Below are positions 38,046 to 46,639 of a stretch of DNA of 64,000 bases, one piece after another (position 1 is the stretch's first letter; every line of letters starts with the position of its first letter). Under the pieces are notes generated by a model. It was not told where the DNA came from, ran no database searches, and worked only from the letters and a program-made list of their open reading frames with translations. The stretch is from Biomaibacter acetigenes (GTDB lineage Bacteria > Bacillota > Thermosediminibacteria > Thermosediminibacterales > Tepidanaerobacteraceae): the NCBI RefSeq assembly GCF_003691585.1, contig NZ_CP033169.1, forward strand, positions 2,604,001 to 2,668,000. Reading direction: 5' to 3'. The position numbers and the translations under genes are program-made.

Positions 38046-38267
38046 ATGGATAAAAACCTGGAGATGATCTTCCAGAACGCTGCCGGGAAAAACGCCCGGA
38101 TATCCGTGGCGGACCCCAAAGACAACCTGACCGCTGCGGAGGTTCAGACCGCCATGGACACCATACTGGCAAAAAACATCTTTAACACCACCGGCGGAGA
38201 TATCGTCAAGGTGGTGAGCGCCAGGATAGTAACCAGAGATGTGGCGGAGATTTTGCCCCAGAGTTAA
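38046..38267 (+). CDS. DUF2922-family protein
   Basis: A 73-residue protein (MDKNLEMIFQNAAGKNARIS, VQTAMDTILAKNIFNTTGGD, VSARIVTRDV) typical of DUF2922, which regularly accompanies DUF1659. Function unknown. Strong GGGGAGGTGAG ribosome-binding site. Confidence 0.85.
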   Translation: MDKNLEMIFQNAAGKNARISVADPKDNLTAAEVQTAMDTILAKNIFNTTGGDIVKVVSARIVTRDVAEILPQS

Positions 38268-38380
38268 AGTGGGCAAGTAACAACTAGCTGAGATTCTGAA
38301 GGAGCGGGGCCTTGCGGGCAGGGATGCCGGCGGGCCCCTTTCTCGAGGTTCGAAGTTCGATTTGGAAGGAGGAGGGGGTC

Positions 38381-38533
38381 ATGCAGGAAATCGTAGCTCA
38401 GGTGGCCAATGTGGGCTTCCCCATAGTGGTTTCCATCTATCTGCTGGTGCGGGTGGAGGCCAAGATGGAAAGCCTGACAAACAGCATCTATGAGCTGGCA
38501 AAGGTGATTTCCAAATTCGAGGTTCGAGATTAG
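38381..38533 (+). CDS. YvrJ-family small membrane protein
   Basis: A 50-residue protein with one hydrophobic helix (VGFPIVVSIYLLVRV) followed by an amphipathic segment, the YvrJ family pattern. ATG at 38381 follows GGAAGGAGGAGGGGG. The size and helix recall holin-like proteins, and it stands directly before an amidase; a holin-type role is possible but unproven. Confidence 0.75.
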   Translation: MQEIVAQVANVGFPIVVSIYLLVRVEAKMESLTNSIYELAKVISKFEVRD

Positions 38534-38628
38534 AGGCTCGGTTAAAAGCTTATCAGAGGTTATGGTTTGAGATTAATATGGGACAGAAACCATCCCCATT
38601 CTCACATTCTCACAGGAGGTGGACAAAT

Positions 38629-39138
38629 ATGGAGAGGCTTTATCCCAGATTTATAATACTGCATCACACCGCCGGCCATGATGTGCCGGCCCTTGACATA
38701 GACGGGTATCATGCCCGAAGGGGTTTCGGAGTAAGGGTGGCGGGGCCTGAGCCGCTGGTGGAGGAATATATCGAAAGAGGGTTTGAGCGCACTGATGGAG
38801 GGGTGGTGGTACACATCGGTTATCATTACCTTATCCGGGCCGACGGCAGCGTGGAAAAGGGACGGCCGGATTTTGTGCAGGGAGCTCACTGCAGCGCTCA
38901 GGGCATGAACTTCAAATCCCTGGGGGTAGCCCTTACGGGAAATTTCGATTTCATCGACAATCCTCATGGGCAAAAGGGACCTGCGGAGCCCACCGGGGCG
39001 CAGATAAAATCTCTAAGAAATCTACTGAATTATCTCATGGATATATACCAGATACCTAGAAGCGGTATTATTAGGCACTGCGATGTGGCGGGTGCCGCCA
39101 CCAGCTGTCCGGGGGACAGGTTCCGGTTTAAACTTTAA
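38629..39138 (+). CDS. N-acetylmuramoyl-L-alanine amidase (Amidase_2/PGRP fold)
   Basis: A 169-residue zinc amidase with FIILHHTAGHD (first zinc His), HIGYHYLIRADGSVEKGRP, SLGVALTGNFD and IIRHCDVAGAATSCPGD (second His and the Cys ligand). It cleaves the MurNAc-L-Ala bond of peptidoglycan. No signal peptide, so export may need the small YvrJ-like membrane protein or lysis, as in phages. I chose ATG 38629 after CACAGGAGGTGG. Confidence 0.9.
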   Translation: MERLYPRFIILHHTAGHDVPALDIDGYHARRGFGVRVAGPEPLVEEYIERGFERTDGGVVVHIGYHYLIRADGSVEKGRPDFVQGAHCSAQGMNFKSLGVALTGNFDFIDNPHGQKGPAEPTGAQIKSLRNLLNYLMDIYQIPRSGIIRHCDVAGAATSCPGDRFRFKL

Positions 39139-39149
39139 AATTTTTTTGG

Positions 39150-39223
39150 ATGAGTCAGGGGGGTGAGTCAGGGGACCGGGATGAGTCAGGAGAGATGAGT
39201 CAGGGGACGGTTCCTTGACTCAA
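39150..39223. repeat. REP-like palindrome array, copy 3
   Basis: Four partial TGAGTCAGG units are followed by a full ATGAGTCAGGGGACGGTTCC-TTGACTCA. The last part shows the uninterrupted target that the intron remnant at 7750-7895 splits. Confidence 0.88.
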
Positions 39224-39244
39224 TATCATTTTTTATTTAAAGCC

Positions 39245-39292
39245 TTGACATAAAACTTTTGTTCGTATTATAATATTTTTGATTATACGAAC
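39245..39292 (+). promoter_or_regulatory. Sigma-A promoter with overlapping inverted repeat
   Basis: TTGACA (39245-39250) and TATAAT (39269-39274) are spaced by 18 bases. An inverted repeat GTTCGTAT...ATACGAAC (39261-39292) overlaps the -10 box and looks like a repressor operator. Downstream, GACGGC...GCCGTC can form a leader hairpin near 39323-39353. The likely target is the ComK-like gene. Confidence 0.7.
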
Positions 39293-39414
39293 AATTGTTT
39301 GTTTGGCTTTCGCTTCTGAATAGACGGCAAAAAGCTGAGGTGTTGGGCCGTCTTTCATAGGGGAGCAACTTACACCAAAATCATATCTTAGTTTAATAAT
39401 CGGGGGTGTTATTC

Positions 39415-40131
39415 ATGGTGATAGAAGATATGCTGGAGCTGGGTGTGGCGGCTATACTTCCGGTATATGAAGGCGGCAATGTCACAAGGCTCATCGCATC
39501 CGACGGCACGGAAATGACGGATTCGAGGACCTGCAGGACTGTTTTGAAGAGTTTTGCCAGGATGTACGGTATAGACCTTCCCGCCACCAGAGAATTTTAC
39601 GGCAGGGCCATAAATAAAAGGCATGCCGTCCCCATACCTTTTGGGGCAAACATGATCCTCATGCCGGTGAAAATTCGGGAAAAGCCTCTCGGGGAAAATG
39701 ACGGTACTTTCGGGTATGTGAATTTCAGGGAGGTTCAGCAGATAGATGATGCAGGGGACAGGTCCTCCTGCATTGTATTGAGATGCGGCAAAACCGTAAA
39801 CACACTGGCAAGCAGGACCACCGTGCTGGAGTACATGAAAAATGCCCGCCTGGTGGAAAGCCTTTACTTGAACAGGCATTTTCACGGTGTCCCGGCGGGC
39901 TGCAAAGTCGCAGTAAGCGACGCTGCAGCGGTAAAAGAAGCTTCTTTTTACTCTCCTCTCAGGCAGGAAAAGGATCTGCTGCGGGAAGGCAGGGAAGATT
40001 TGCGATTTTTGCAGGAAGGCGGCTTCCTGCAGGAAAATCCGCAGGATCATGATGATTTGCTGCGGATATATTTGCTGGAGCTTCTGGTAAAAGCGCTCCT
40101 GCAGCGCAAAAATGACAAAGATTTCACCTGA
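39415..40131 (+). CDS. ComK-like protein (weak family resemblance)
   Basis: A 238-residue soluble protein. The order of features recalls the competence regulator ComK: an early AAILPVYEGGNVTRLIASDG, then CRTVLKSFARMYGID with Cys, AVPIPFGANMILMPVKI, a GYVNFREVQQI segment and LRCGKTVNTLASRTTVLEYM. The C-terminal 60 residues are charged and specific to this protein. The resemblance is by pattern only. Its promoter carries an operator-like repeat, and an intrinsic terminator follows. It could instead be an unrelated regulator. Confidence 0.5.
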   Translation: MVIEDMLELGVAAILPVYEGGNVTRLIASDGTEMTDSRTCRTVLKSFARMYGIDLPATREFYGRAINKRHAVPIPFGANMILMPVKIREKPLGENDGTFGYVNFREVQQIDDAGDRSSCIVLRCGKTVNTLASRTTVLEYMKNARLVESLYLNRHFHGVPAGCKVAVSDAAAVKEASFYSPLRQEKDLLREGREDLRFLQEGGFLQENPQDHDDLLRIYLLELLVKALLQRKNDKDFT

Positions 40132-40132
40132 T

Positions 40133-40158
40133 TGGGCGGCTGTCGAGCCGCTTTTTAA
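40133..40158 (+). terminator. Intrinsic terminator
   Basis: GGGCGGCT-GTCG-AGCCGCTTTTTAA directly follows the ComK-like stop codon. Confidence 0.8.
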
Positions 40159-40415
40159 TTTTCAAACCTTTTTTTATAACCATTATCTATAAACTTCTTC
40201 ATCTCTTCCAGAGATATAAACCCCAGTGAAATAGATATTTGTTTTAATGTGCCTATCTTAAGGTAGTCACTATCTTTATGGTAATCAAACTTGACAGTCC
40301 TCTTTTGACCATCATATCCGATTCCCATATATATGGTTCCCTTTTTTCGCGCCTTAACAAATCCCATTTTGTTCAGAAGTTGCCTGATTTCACCCTGAGT
40401 ATATCTTATTGGCAT
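40155..40415 (-). CDS. HicA-like toxin (intact)
   Basis: An 86-residue protein: MPIRYTQGEIRQLLNKMGFV, KARKKGTIYMGIGYDGQKRT, then IGTLKQISISLGFISLEEM. This is a HicA-like fold with the second half extended. Its start overlaps the stop of the upstream two-domain antitoxin by ten bases. It is the unbroken counterpart of the frameshifted toxin at 2037-2263. Expected to be an mRNA interferase, but the canonical catalytic His of HicA is not obvious, so the mechanism may differ. Confidence 0.65.
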   Translation of the reverse strand: MPIRYTQGEIRQLLNKMGFVKARKKGTIYMGIGYDGQKRTVKFDYHKDSDYLKIGTLKQISISLGFISLEEMKKFIDNGYKKRFEN

Positions 40416-40876
40416 TTTTCTTCCACAAATAATTGCTTTATTTTCTCTCTATCGCCATTGCAACGGGCGATTCGGCGTAAAAAAGGGAAATCGAAATTTG
40501 TGGCAGAGTTTTCAGAGGTGAACCATTCAATGTTGCTGTAATAAAGTTCCGTATATTCAAGAAGCGCATCGATAAGATCTTCTATAGCTTCCTCTTTTGT
40601 ATTGCCCTCGCCATAAACCGTGGAAAGGCCTTCTATAGTTACGGTATAGCCTTTTAAAATTTGGTCATACTCCCATATTAGTTTAAAAGGAGCTATCCTT
40701 GAAAATAAATTATCAAGGGATTGGGTGCTTATGATTGAAACCGCGTTTTTCTCGTCGCCTTTGTTTCTTAAAGCGTCTATAACTATTATTTCCTCCCCGC
40801 GTTCGGCCTTGTTAATTATCTCTCCGAATAGTCTTTTAGCCGTTGACCTGTTTAATTTTTCTAAATTGACACCCAT
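40406..40876 (-). CDS. Two-domain antitoxin (Phd-like plus HicB-like)
   Basis: A 156-residue protein. Residues 1-50 resemble a Phd-type DNA-binding domain (RSTAKRLFGEIINKAERGEE). Residues 68-115 resemble HicB (GYTVTIEGLSTVYGEGNTKE, AIEDLIDALLEYTELYY). It ends with FPFLRRIARCNGDREKIKQL, the same tail pattern as the 1616-2047 protein. Upstream and overlapping the toxin, it is its antitoxin and likely autorepressor. Confidence 0.72.
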   Translation of the reverse strand: MGVNLEKLNRSTAKRLFGEIINKAERGEEIIVIDALRNKGDEKNAVSIISTQSLDNLFSRIAPFKLIWEYDQILKGYTVTIEGLSTVYGEGNTKEEAIEDLIDALLEYTELYYSNIEWFTSENSATNFDFPFLRRIARCNGDREKIKQLFVEEKCQ

Positions 40877-41010
40877 GTCTAATCCCCACTTTGCTCAATT
40901 TTCTAGTTTATATTATAAATAATTTTTGTTTATAGTTCAAGTGGTACATGTTGGCCTTTTTAAATCTTTCATTTTTTTAACTATCTCTCAACAATCACAA
41001 ATTTTAAAGT

Positions 41011-41033
41011 CGGGTTTTATCCCGACTTTTACA
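41011..41033 (-). terminator. Intrinsic terminator
   Basis: AAGTCGGG-TTTTAT-CCCGACTTTT lies just past the stop of the nitrilase-family gene and can function in either direction. Confidence 0.75.
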
Positions 41034-41038
41034 TACGT

Positions 41039-42013
41039 CTAATACAGTTCCGGACGGCGGTCTTCGAATACGGTTATCTTTTGACGGGCATGGTCTATGC
41101 GGGAAAGGTCCAGGGTTGTGGTGAGCACTTCCTGTTTATCGCTTCCCTCCAGCAGCACCTCGCCCCAGGGGTCCACCACCAGGGACATGCCGGGGAAATC
41201 CCCGCTTTTGTCCCTTCCCGCCCGGTTCACCGCCACTACAAAAAACTGGTTTTCGATGGCCCTGACTATGTTTAAAAGTTTCCAGTGTGCCTCCCGGGGT
41301 TTAGGCCACTGGGCCGGCACAAACAGTATTTTCGCCCCCATCAGGGCCAGCTTTCGGACGAATTCGGGAAACCGCAAATCATAGCATATGATTACCCCGC
41401 AGGGGATGTCGTCCAGCTTAAAGGTTACGGTTTCCCGGCCAGGGGAAAGGTATCTGTCCTCTTCCATCAGGCGGAAGCGGTGGACCTTGTCATAGCGGGC
41501 GACTATCTCCCCTTCCCTGTTGATGACATAGGAGGAGTTAAACACTCCTTCTTTTTTGTTTGGGCTGCTCCAGGTGCCGGCGGCGCCACTTTGGGGCCTG
41601 TCGACGTTGCTTTCTTTTTCTCCGGCGCCGGTTGCCTGAAAGTTGCCGATTGTGGAGCACTCATCCGCTTTGTCCGGAGTTCGGGCGCCTTCGTTTCTCA
41701 CTATACCGGAACTCATCGTCCTCCTGTCGGCTATGGATCCTGCCACTATATTCACCCTGTTTTTGCCTGCCACTTCCTGAAGCCACTCGATGGTGGGGCT
41801 GCCTTCCCGATCGGCGATGTCTCCTATCCTTGCCAGGTCATATCCCGTTGTCCACATCTCGGGCAAAACCAGCACATCGGGTTTTTTCCTCTGTTTCAAT
41901 ACCTCTTTGAGCATAGCTTCGGCCCGGCGGCGGTTTTGCTCCGGGTCTCCGTATGCCACATCCATCTGGAGCAATGAAACCTTTAATTTCATATCATCGG
42001 ACATTTTACTCAT
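41039..42013 (-). CDS. Nitrilase-superfamily amidohydrolase with an unusual insertion
   Basis: A 324-residue carbon-nitrogen hydrolase with the Glu-Lys-Cys triad: VLVLPEMWTTGYD (Glu52), RYDKVHRF (Lys) and GVIICYDLRFPE (Cys). Closest in pattern to omega-amidase/YafV-type enzymes acting on alpha-ketoglutaramate-like amides. Residues ~99-155 are an in-frame, low-complexity, Ser/Gly/charged insert between GSIADRR and GVFNSSYVI that normal family members lack. Starts at Met1, Met4 or Met8 are all possible, with the GAAAGG site best placed for Met4 (42004). Confidence 0.85.
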   Translation of the reverse strand: MSKMSDDMKLKVSLLQMDVAYGDPEQNRRRAEAMLKEVLKQRKKPDVLVLPEMWTTGYDLARIGDIADREGSPTIEWLQEVAGKNRVNIVAGSIADRRTMSSGIVRNEGARTPDKADECSTIGNFQATGAGEKESNVDRPQSGAAGTWSSPNKKEGVFNSSYVINREGEIVARYDKVHRFRLMEEDRYLSPGRETVTFKLDDIPCGVIICYDLRFPEFVRKLALMGAKILFVPAQWPKPREAHWKLLNIVRAIENQFFVVAVNRAGRDKSGDFPGMSLVVDPWGEVLLEGSDKQEVLTTTLDLSRIDHARQKITVFEDRRPELY

Positions 42014-42277
42014 CCTTTCATATCAGGATAATAATTCCCGCAGCCTTCTAACACTTTTGATCACCTTCATAATTTATCCTCCAGTCTATGAATTATTTTT
42101 AATATTCTACATGAATTTTAAAAAACCTTTATTTATATTTCCCGGGAAAAAGCATGGAACTTTTAATCATATTTTTCGTCTAAATATTATAGAATGAGGA
42201 ATGAGCCTTGGGGAGGGAGGTGTATAAATATCATTTTATCATTTACCGGGGGCAGAGATGGGATCGCATGAAGTCGC

Positions 42278-42356
42278 ATGAGTCAGAGAACCGTCCCCTG
42301 TCTCAGAAGTTCGGGCCGCATGAGGCCATGAGTCAAAGAACCGTCCCTTGACTCAT
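42278..42356. repeat. REP-like palindrome, copy 4 (two units)
   Basis: Two minus-sense units, TGAGTCAGAGAACCGTCCCC and TGAGTCAAAGAACCGTCCCT, are each followed by a TCTCA or GACTCA end. They lie just upstream of the SLH-protein gene. Confidence 0.88.
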
Positions 42357-42395
42357 AAATACTTAATTATAATCGTAAAGGGAGGCATTTTTGCA

Positions 42396-44579
42396 ATGAA
42401 GAGGCTAAGATACTTAACAGCGCTGGCATTGAGTATTGTTTTTACCATTTCGGTTTTTATCCCCGGCGCTTACGCCCAGGGGAATGCCGCCTTTTCTCAG
42501 GAAAAGGCCATCGAAAAGATAAAGAGTATGTTTGACACCAGTGGTTATGACAAATTCAACATTAATTACAACGAGGATAAAATCCGCAAGACCTGGAACC
42601 TCAACTGGTCGAACACCAAAGAACCTTACGGTAGCCTGTATGCCACCGTGGATGCCGATACGGGTAATATTCTGAACCTCAGTATGTACGCTGGATATGA
42701 CCCCGAGCAGAAACCTTCCCTTATACCGAAGGTTTCCGAAGAGGAGGCCAGGAAGATTGCCGAAGAATTTGCCAGAAAGCACCAGCCCGATGAATTTGCC
42801 CAGACCGTATATCGGGAGCGCCAGGAACCTGTATATAAACCCGTGAAGACGGTCCGCTACCAGCAGGATTATTATTTCAATTTCGTAAGGGTCATCAAGA
42901 ATATACCTGTAGAGGGCGACGGGTTTAATATCAATGTTGACGCCGGCACCGGCGAGGTACGCAGCTACAGCTTCAACTGGTCCTATGAAGAGATGCCGTC
43001 GGCCGAAAAGATTATTTCCCTGAAAGATGCCGAAAAGATATTTAAAGAAAAAGTGGGATTGAAGCTGGCCTACCAGAGATATTTTGACTATATGACCAAA
43101 AAAGACGATGTAAAGCTGGTTTATACAATAGATGGCCCTTACAGGGTGCTCATCGATGCTATTACAGGTGAATTTTTAAATGATGCCAATTACGATTATC
43201 CGTATTACGACGGCTACGGTGGCGGCGGGGAGGCTCAGAAGGCGATGAATGCTGAGCTCACACCGCAGGAGTTAAAGGAGGTGGAAGCCACCAGGAACTG
43301 CATTACCAAGGAAGCTGCGTTGAAGGTGGTGCAAAAGTATCTAACCATCCCCGAGGGTTATGAGCAGAGTTACGCCAACCTGTATGAGGATTATGACAAC
43401 CCCCAGCAAAGAGTATGGAACATAAGCTGGAGCAAAAAGACAGATACCCCAGGCGATTACGGGTCCATAAACGCCCGGGTAAATGCGGTAACCTCGGAAT
43501 TGCTCAGCTTCAATATCTGGGATGACAGCCGCTACAACAGGGATTTCACCCAGAAGTACGACAGAGCGGCAGCCCAAAAGATTGCGGAAGATTTCCTGAA
43601 GAAGCTCCAGCCGGAAAAAGCCGGCAGCGTGAAGCTGGAGGAGATAAAGGGTGAAATCAAGTACCCCGAAAAAATCCGGGACCATTATTTCAACTTTACC
43701 AGGCTGGTGAATGGTATACCGTATCTGGCCAACGGATTTTCCATCACCGTGGACTCCTCCACCGGCAAGGTCCTGGGGTATAACATGAGGTGGCAGGATA
43801 GGGAATTCCCCAAGGTCGACGGGGTGCTGTCAAGGGATGAGGCCGAGGCTCGCTTCCTGAAAGACATAGGCCTTGAGCTTTCCTATACCAGAGTATACCG
43901 GCCGCAGCAGGAAGAAAGCAAGTTCTATCTGGTTTATAAGCTCAAACCTTCAAGCTCCTACACCTTTGATGCTTTTGACTTCAAACCTCTGGACTATCGG
44001 GGTAAGCCCATAGAAAAGCAGCCCGAGACGGCCTTCACCGATATCAAGGGACACTGGGCGGAAAAGGATATACAGCTTCTGGTGGATATGGGAGTAATCG
44101 AGTCAAAGGAAGATAAGTTCCGCCCCGATGAGAATATAAATCAGGGCGATTTCATAAAGCTTTTGATGATAGCCACAGGCCGCGGCCCGATAAATGATGA
44201 GGTGGCTTTGAAATATGGTATAGAGGCCGGCAAAGATTCCGGGGATGACATACAGAAATATATCGATGCGGCCATCAAGGCGGGCATTGTGAAGCAGGGT
44301 GAAGTTGATGCTCAAAAGCCCCTGCCCAGGGAAAAAATGGCGGCCTTTCTGGTGAGGTCTCTGGGATTTGAGAAAGTGGCATCCATCACCGGCATTTACA
44401 CTGTTCCCGCAAAGGATGCCGCCGGCATATCCCCAGCCTATAAGGGCCATGCGGCCGTAGCCATGGGTCTTTCGCTTATCACCGGCATCGACGGCAGGTT
44501 TGAGCCCCGGGGCAGCGTCACCCGCGCCCAGGCGGCGGTAGTGCTGGTGAGGATGCTGAAGCTGCAGGCAGAAAAGTAG
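42396..44579 (+). CDS. Secreted YcdB/YcdC-type repeat protein with SLH domains
   Basis: A 727-residue protein. A signal peptide (MKRLRYLTALALSIVFTISV, cleavage near GAYAQ) is followed by four repeating units that alternate KIRKTWNLNWSN-like and HYFNFTRLVNGIPYLANGF-like segments, the YcdB/YcdC (PepSY-related) layout. The C-terminal ~170 residues are S-layer homology domains (DIKGHWAEKDIQLLVDMGVI, FRPDENINQGDFIKLL, FEPRGSVTRAQAAVVLVRML) that anchor it to cell-wall polymer. ATG 42396 lies after AAGGGAGG. Probably a surface protein inhibiting or processing peptidases; function unproven. Confidence 0.87.
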   Translation: MKRLRYLTALALSIVFTISVFIPGAYAQGNAAFSQEKAIEKIKSMFDTSGYDKFNINYNEDKIRKTWNLNWSNTKEPYGSLYATVDADTGNILNLSMYAGYDPEQKPSLIPKVSEEEARKIAEEFARKHQPDEFAQTVYRERQEPVYKPVKTVRYQQDYYFNFVRVIKNIPVEGDGFNINVDAGTGEVRSYSFNWSYEEMPSAEKIISLKDAEKIFKEKVGLKLAYQRYFDYMTKKDDVKLVYTIDGPYRVLIDAITGEFLNDANYDYPYYDGYGGGGEAQKAMNAELTPQELKEVEATRNCITKEAALKVVQKYLTIPEGYEQSYANLYEDYDNPQQRVWNISWSKKTDTPGDYGSINARVNAVTSELLSFNIWDDSRYNRDFTQKYDRAAAQKIAEDFLKKLQPEKAGSVKLEEIKGEIKYPEKIRDHYFNFTRLVNGIPYLANGFSITVDSSTGKVLGYNMRWQDREFPKVDGVLSRDEAEARFLKDIGLELSYTRVYRPQQEESKFYLVYKLKPSSSYTFDAFDFKPLDYRGKPIEKQPETAFTDIKGHWAEKDIQLLVDMGVIESKEDKFRPDENINQGDFIKLLMIATGRGPINDEVALKYGIEAGKDSGDDIQKYIDAAIKAGIVKQGEVDAQKPLPREKMAAFLVRSLGFEKVASITGIYTVPAKDAAGISPAYKGHAAVAMGLSLITGIDGRFEPRGSVTRAQAAVVLVRMLKLQAEK

Positions 44580-44597
44580 AACAATGCGCTAAAATAC

Positions 44598-44637
44598 ACG
44601 GGAAACGCGAGGCCTGGCCCGGCGTTTCCCCGTTTTT
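44598..44637 (+). terminator. Intrinsic terminator
   Basis: GGGAAACGC...GCGTTTCCC followed by CGTTTTTATTTC ends the SLH-protein transcript; the next gene converges on it. Confidence 0.85.
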
Positions 44638-46369
44638 ATTTCTTGATTATTACTCCCTTCATGTGATCCCCATCCAGAAATACATCGAACTTGCCTTCAT
44701 AGACCCATACGGCTTTATGGCCGGTGGCCTTTCTGGGAGCGTTTTTGAACCAGTCAAAATTTATGATGTTGGTCTCAAGGTTATCGAAGACCGGCATGTA
44801 TAGGATGCCGTCCACGTCCAGGTCCGCAAAAAAGTGGGTGCCGTAGGAGAGCTCCGGGGTGAAGTTTTTGCGCTGGATGCCCACTTCCACCAGCATGCCG
44901 CAGTTGGCAATCTCGTTGTATCCCACCGGAACTCCCAGGGCCGGGTTGCTGGAGCCCCATCGGCCAGGGCCTACCAGTATGTATTTTTCCCCTGCCAGAA
45001 CATCGTTTACCTTTCCCACTTCTCTGGCGATGGCGTATTTGTCGGGGCTTGCGTAAAACTCGTCATGGTCCACATACACCAGGTATTTTATACCTCTCAG
45101 CATACCGTTGGTGAGCATGTGGTCACCCGAAAGGATGATATCCTCGGTCTTTATGTCATCGGGTATCTTTATTTTTCTGTATTCCTCCCAGCTTGACAGG
45201 GGCCGCACCTGAAGCAGCGCAAACCTTGGGTCTTCAGGCTCGTAGGCCCATTCCACATCCACCGCTATGCCCATGGCATCTTCCAGCACTTCAAAGAGAT
45301 ATTTCATGAGCTTGAAAAACCGCGGCCTATATGACGGAAATCTGTCAAATGTGAATATGAGCTTTTCTCCCGGGCCGGGTTCGGGGAACACAGGTGAAAG
45401 GTCTTTTATCATATTTTCTGCTGACGAATATAGGGATGCAAGACGGAAGAAATTTTCATGGTATTTTATGATATCCAGCCTGTCATTTATGTTGTAGGAT
45501 TCCAGCTGCCCCGTTTCCATGTTGAGCATGTCAAAGGTCTCCTGGGAATACTTGGCGATCTCCTGGGCATTATTGCCTTCGGGCCTCAAGTTTAGATTTG
45601 TGAGGGAGAAGGTCCTGGCATAGCCTCTGGAAGTGCTCTTGGTGCCGAGGCCGAAGACCACCCGGACTACGCCGTCTTCTTTTCTTATCCTCTCGGTGAA
45701 ACGGCGGTAGTTTTCGGAAAATCCCACTCCCGCCACTTCGGGGTAAAAACCGCTGCCCCGCCTTTTTCCGAAAAGCTCCTGGATAATCACCGCCATTCTT
45801 TCTTCGGAAAGGGCGTGCTTTCTCCTGTATACTACGGCGTTTTTGCCGTAGGTGCTGGCATATATTTGCTTTATAGCTGAGATGAGCTGGGAGAGCCTTT
45901 CTTCCATAGTGCCGGTGTTGGGTATAAAGGTGGTGAAGTATTTTCCGGCAAAGGAGAAACGCACGCTGTCTTCCAGCATGGAAGAGGACCTTATGGCCAG
46001 GGGACATGTAAGTTCACGGAGGACAGTTTCAAACTGCTCCTGGGCCTCCTCGGAAAATTCCCCGTCGAAGATGGCCTGACGGATTCTATCAATATCATTG
46101 GGAGATTCTTCGATTATGAGGTCTATCTCATTTTGCGCAAGATAATCGTCATACATACTGGAGGCGATGAAATAACTCTCGGGAATGACCACATTTTTTA
46201 GAATCTCATCATCTTTTTGTTTTAGTATCATGCTGGAGTAGAGCAATCCTTTAGCCTTTCCGCCTATGCTTCCGCTACCGATGGTCCTTTTCCGGAATTC
46301 CGGGAATTTCAGGGGGTCAAAGGCTATGTATTCCTTGATTTTATCGTTCCACTCGGCCAAGAGTACCAC
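44636..46369 (-). CDS. PEP/pyruvate-binding domain protein (PPDK N-terminus-like)
   Basis: A 577-residue protein with the ATP-grasp pyruvate phosphate dikinase/PEP synthase N-terminal domain: GSIGGKAKGLLYSSMIL, CPLAIRSSSMLEDSVRFSFA, GKYFTTFIPN and LLQVRPLSSWEEY. It lacks the central phosphohistidine and C-terminal PEP-binding domains of a full dikinase and ends with a distinct ~190-residue domain (LVGPGRWGSSNPALGVPVGY). The catalytic role is unknown; it may be a phosphotransfer or regulatory relative. Confidence 0.82.
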   Translation of the reverse strand: MVLLAEWNDKIKEYIAFDPLKFPEFRKRTIGSGSIGGKAKGLLYSSMILKQKDDEILKNVVIPESYFIASSMYDDYLAQNEIDLIIEESPNDIDRIRQAIFDGEFSEEAQEQFETVLRELTCPLAIRSSSMLEDSVRFSFAGKYFTTFIPNTGTMEERLSQLISAIKQIYASTYGKNAVVYRRKHALSEERMAVIIQELFGKRRGSGFYPEVAGVGFSENYRRFTERIRKEDGVVRVVFGLGTKSTSRGYARTFSLTNLNLRPEGNNAQEIAKYSQETFDMLNMETGQLESYNINDRLDIIKYHENFFRLASLYSSAENMIKDLSPVFPEPGPGEKLIFTFDRFPSYRPRFFKLMKYLFEVLEDAMGIAVDVEWAYEPEDPRFALLQVRPLSSWEEYRKIKIPDDIKTEDIILSGDHMLTNGMLRGIKYLVYVDHDEFYASPDKYAIAREVGKVNDVLAGEKYILVGPGRWGSSNPALGVPVGYNEIANCGMLVEVGIQRKNFTPELSYGTHFFADLDVDGILYMPVFDNLETNIINFDWFKNAPRKATGHKAVWVYEGKFDVFLDGDHMKGVIIKK

Positions 46370-46639
46370 CTTCGCTTATGTTATTTGGGAGGCGTGAAGT
46401 CATAAGTGTGGTTTAGCCGCTACGCCTCCTCTGATAAATGATGGATAGTCATATAATATTATATCACCATAAATTAAAATTTAAATTAACTTGATAGATT
46501 TTTTCATCAGCAGGTAATCAACTTTCAACGAAGTATGTGACGGCTGCCGTCAGGAGTACTTTTTGCACCGCAATTAACTTTTTAAATATAAAAAACTTGT
46601 ATATTTTAAAATCAACAGGGGCAATATAAATAACGAGGG

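Noticed and set aside
39409-40050. 213-codon minus-strand open frame opposite the ComK-like gene
   Set aside because: Antisense shadow; the plus-strand frame has a promoter, start site and terminator.
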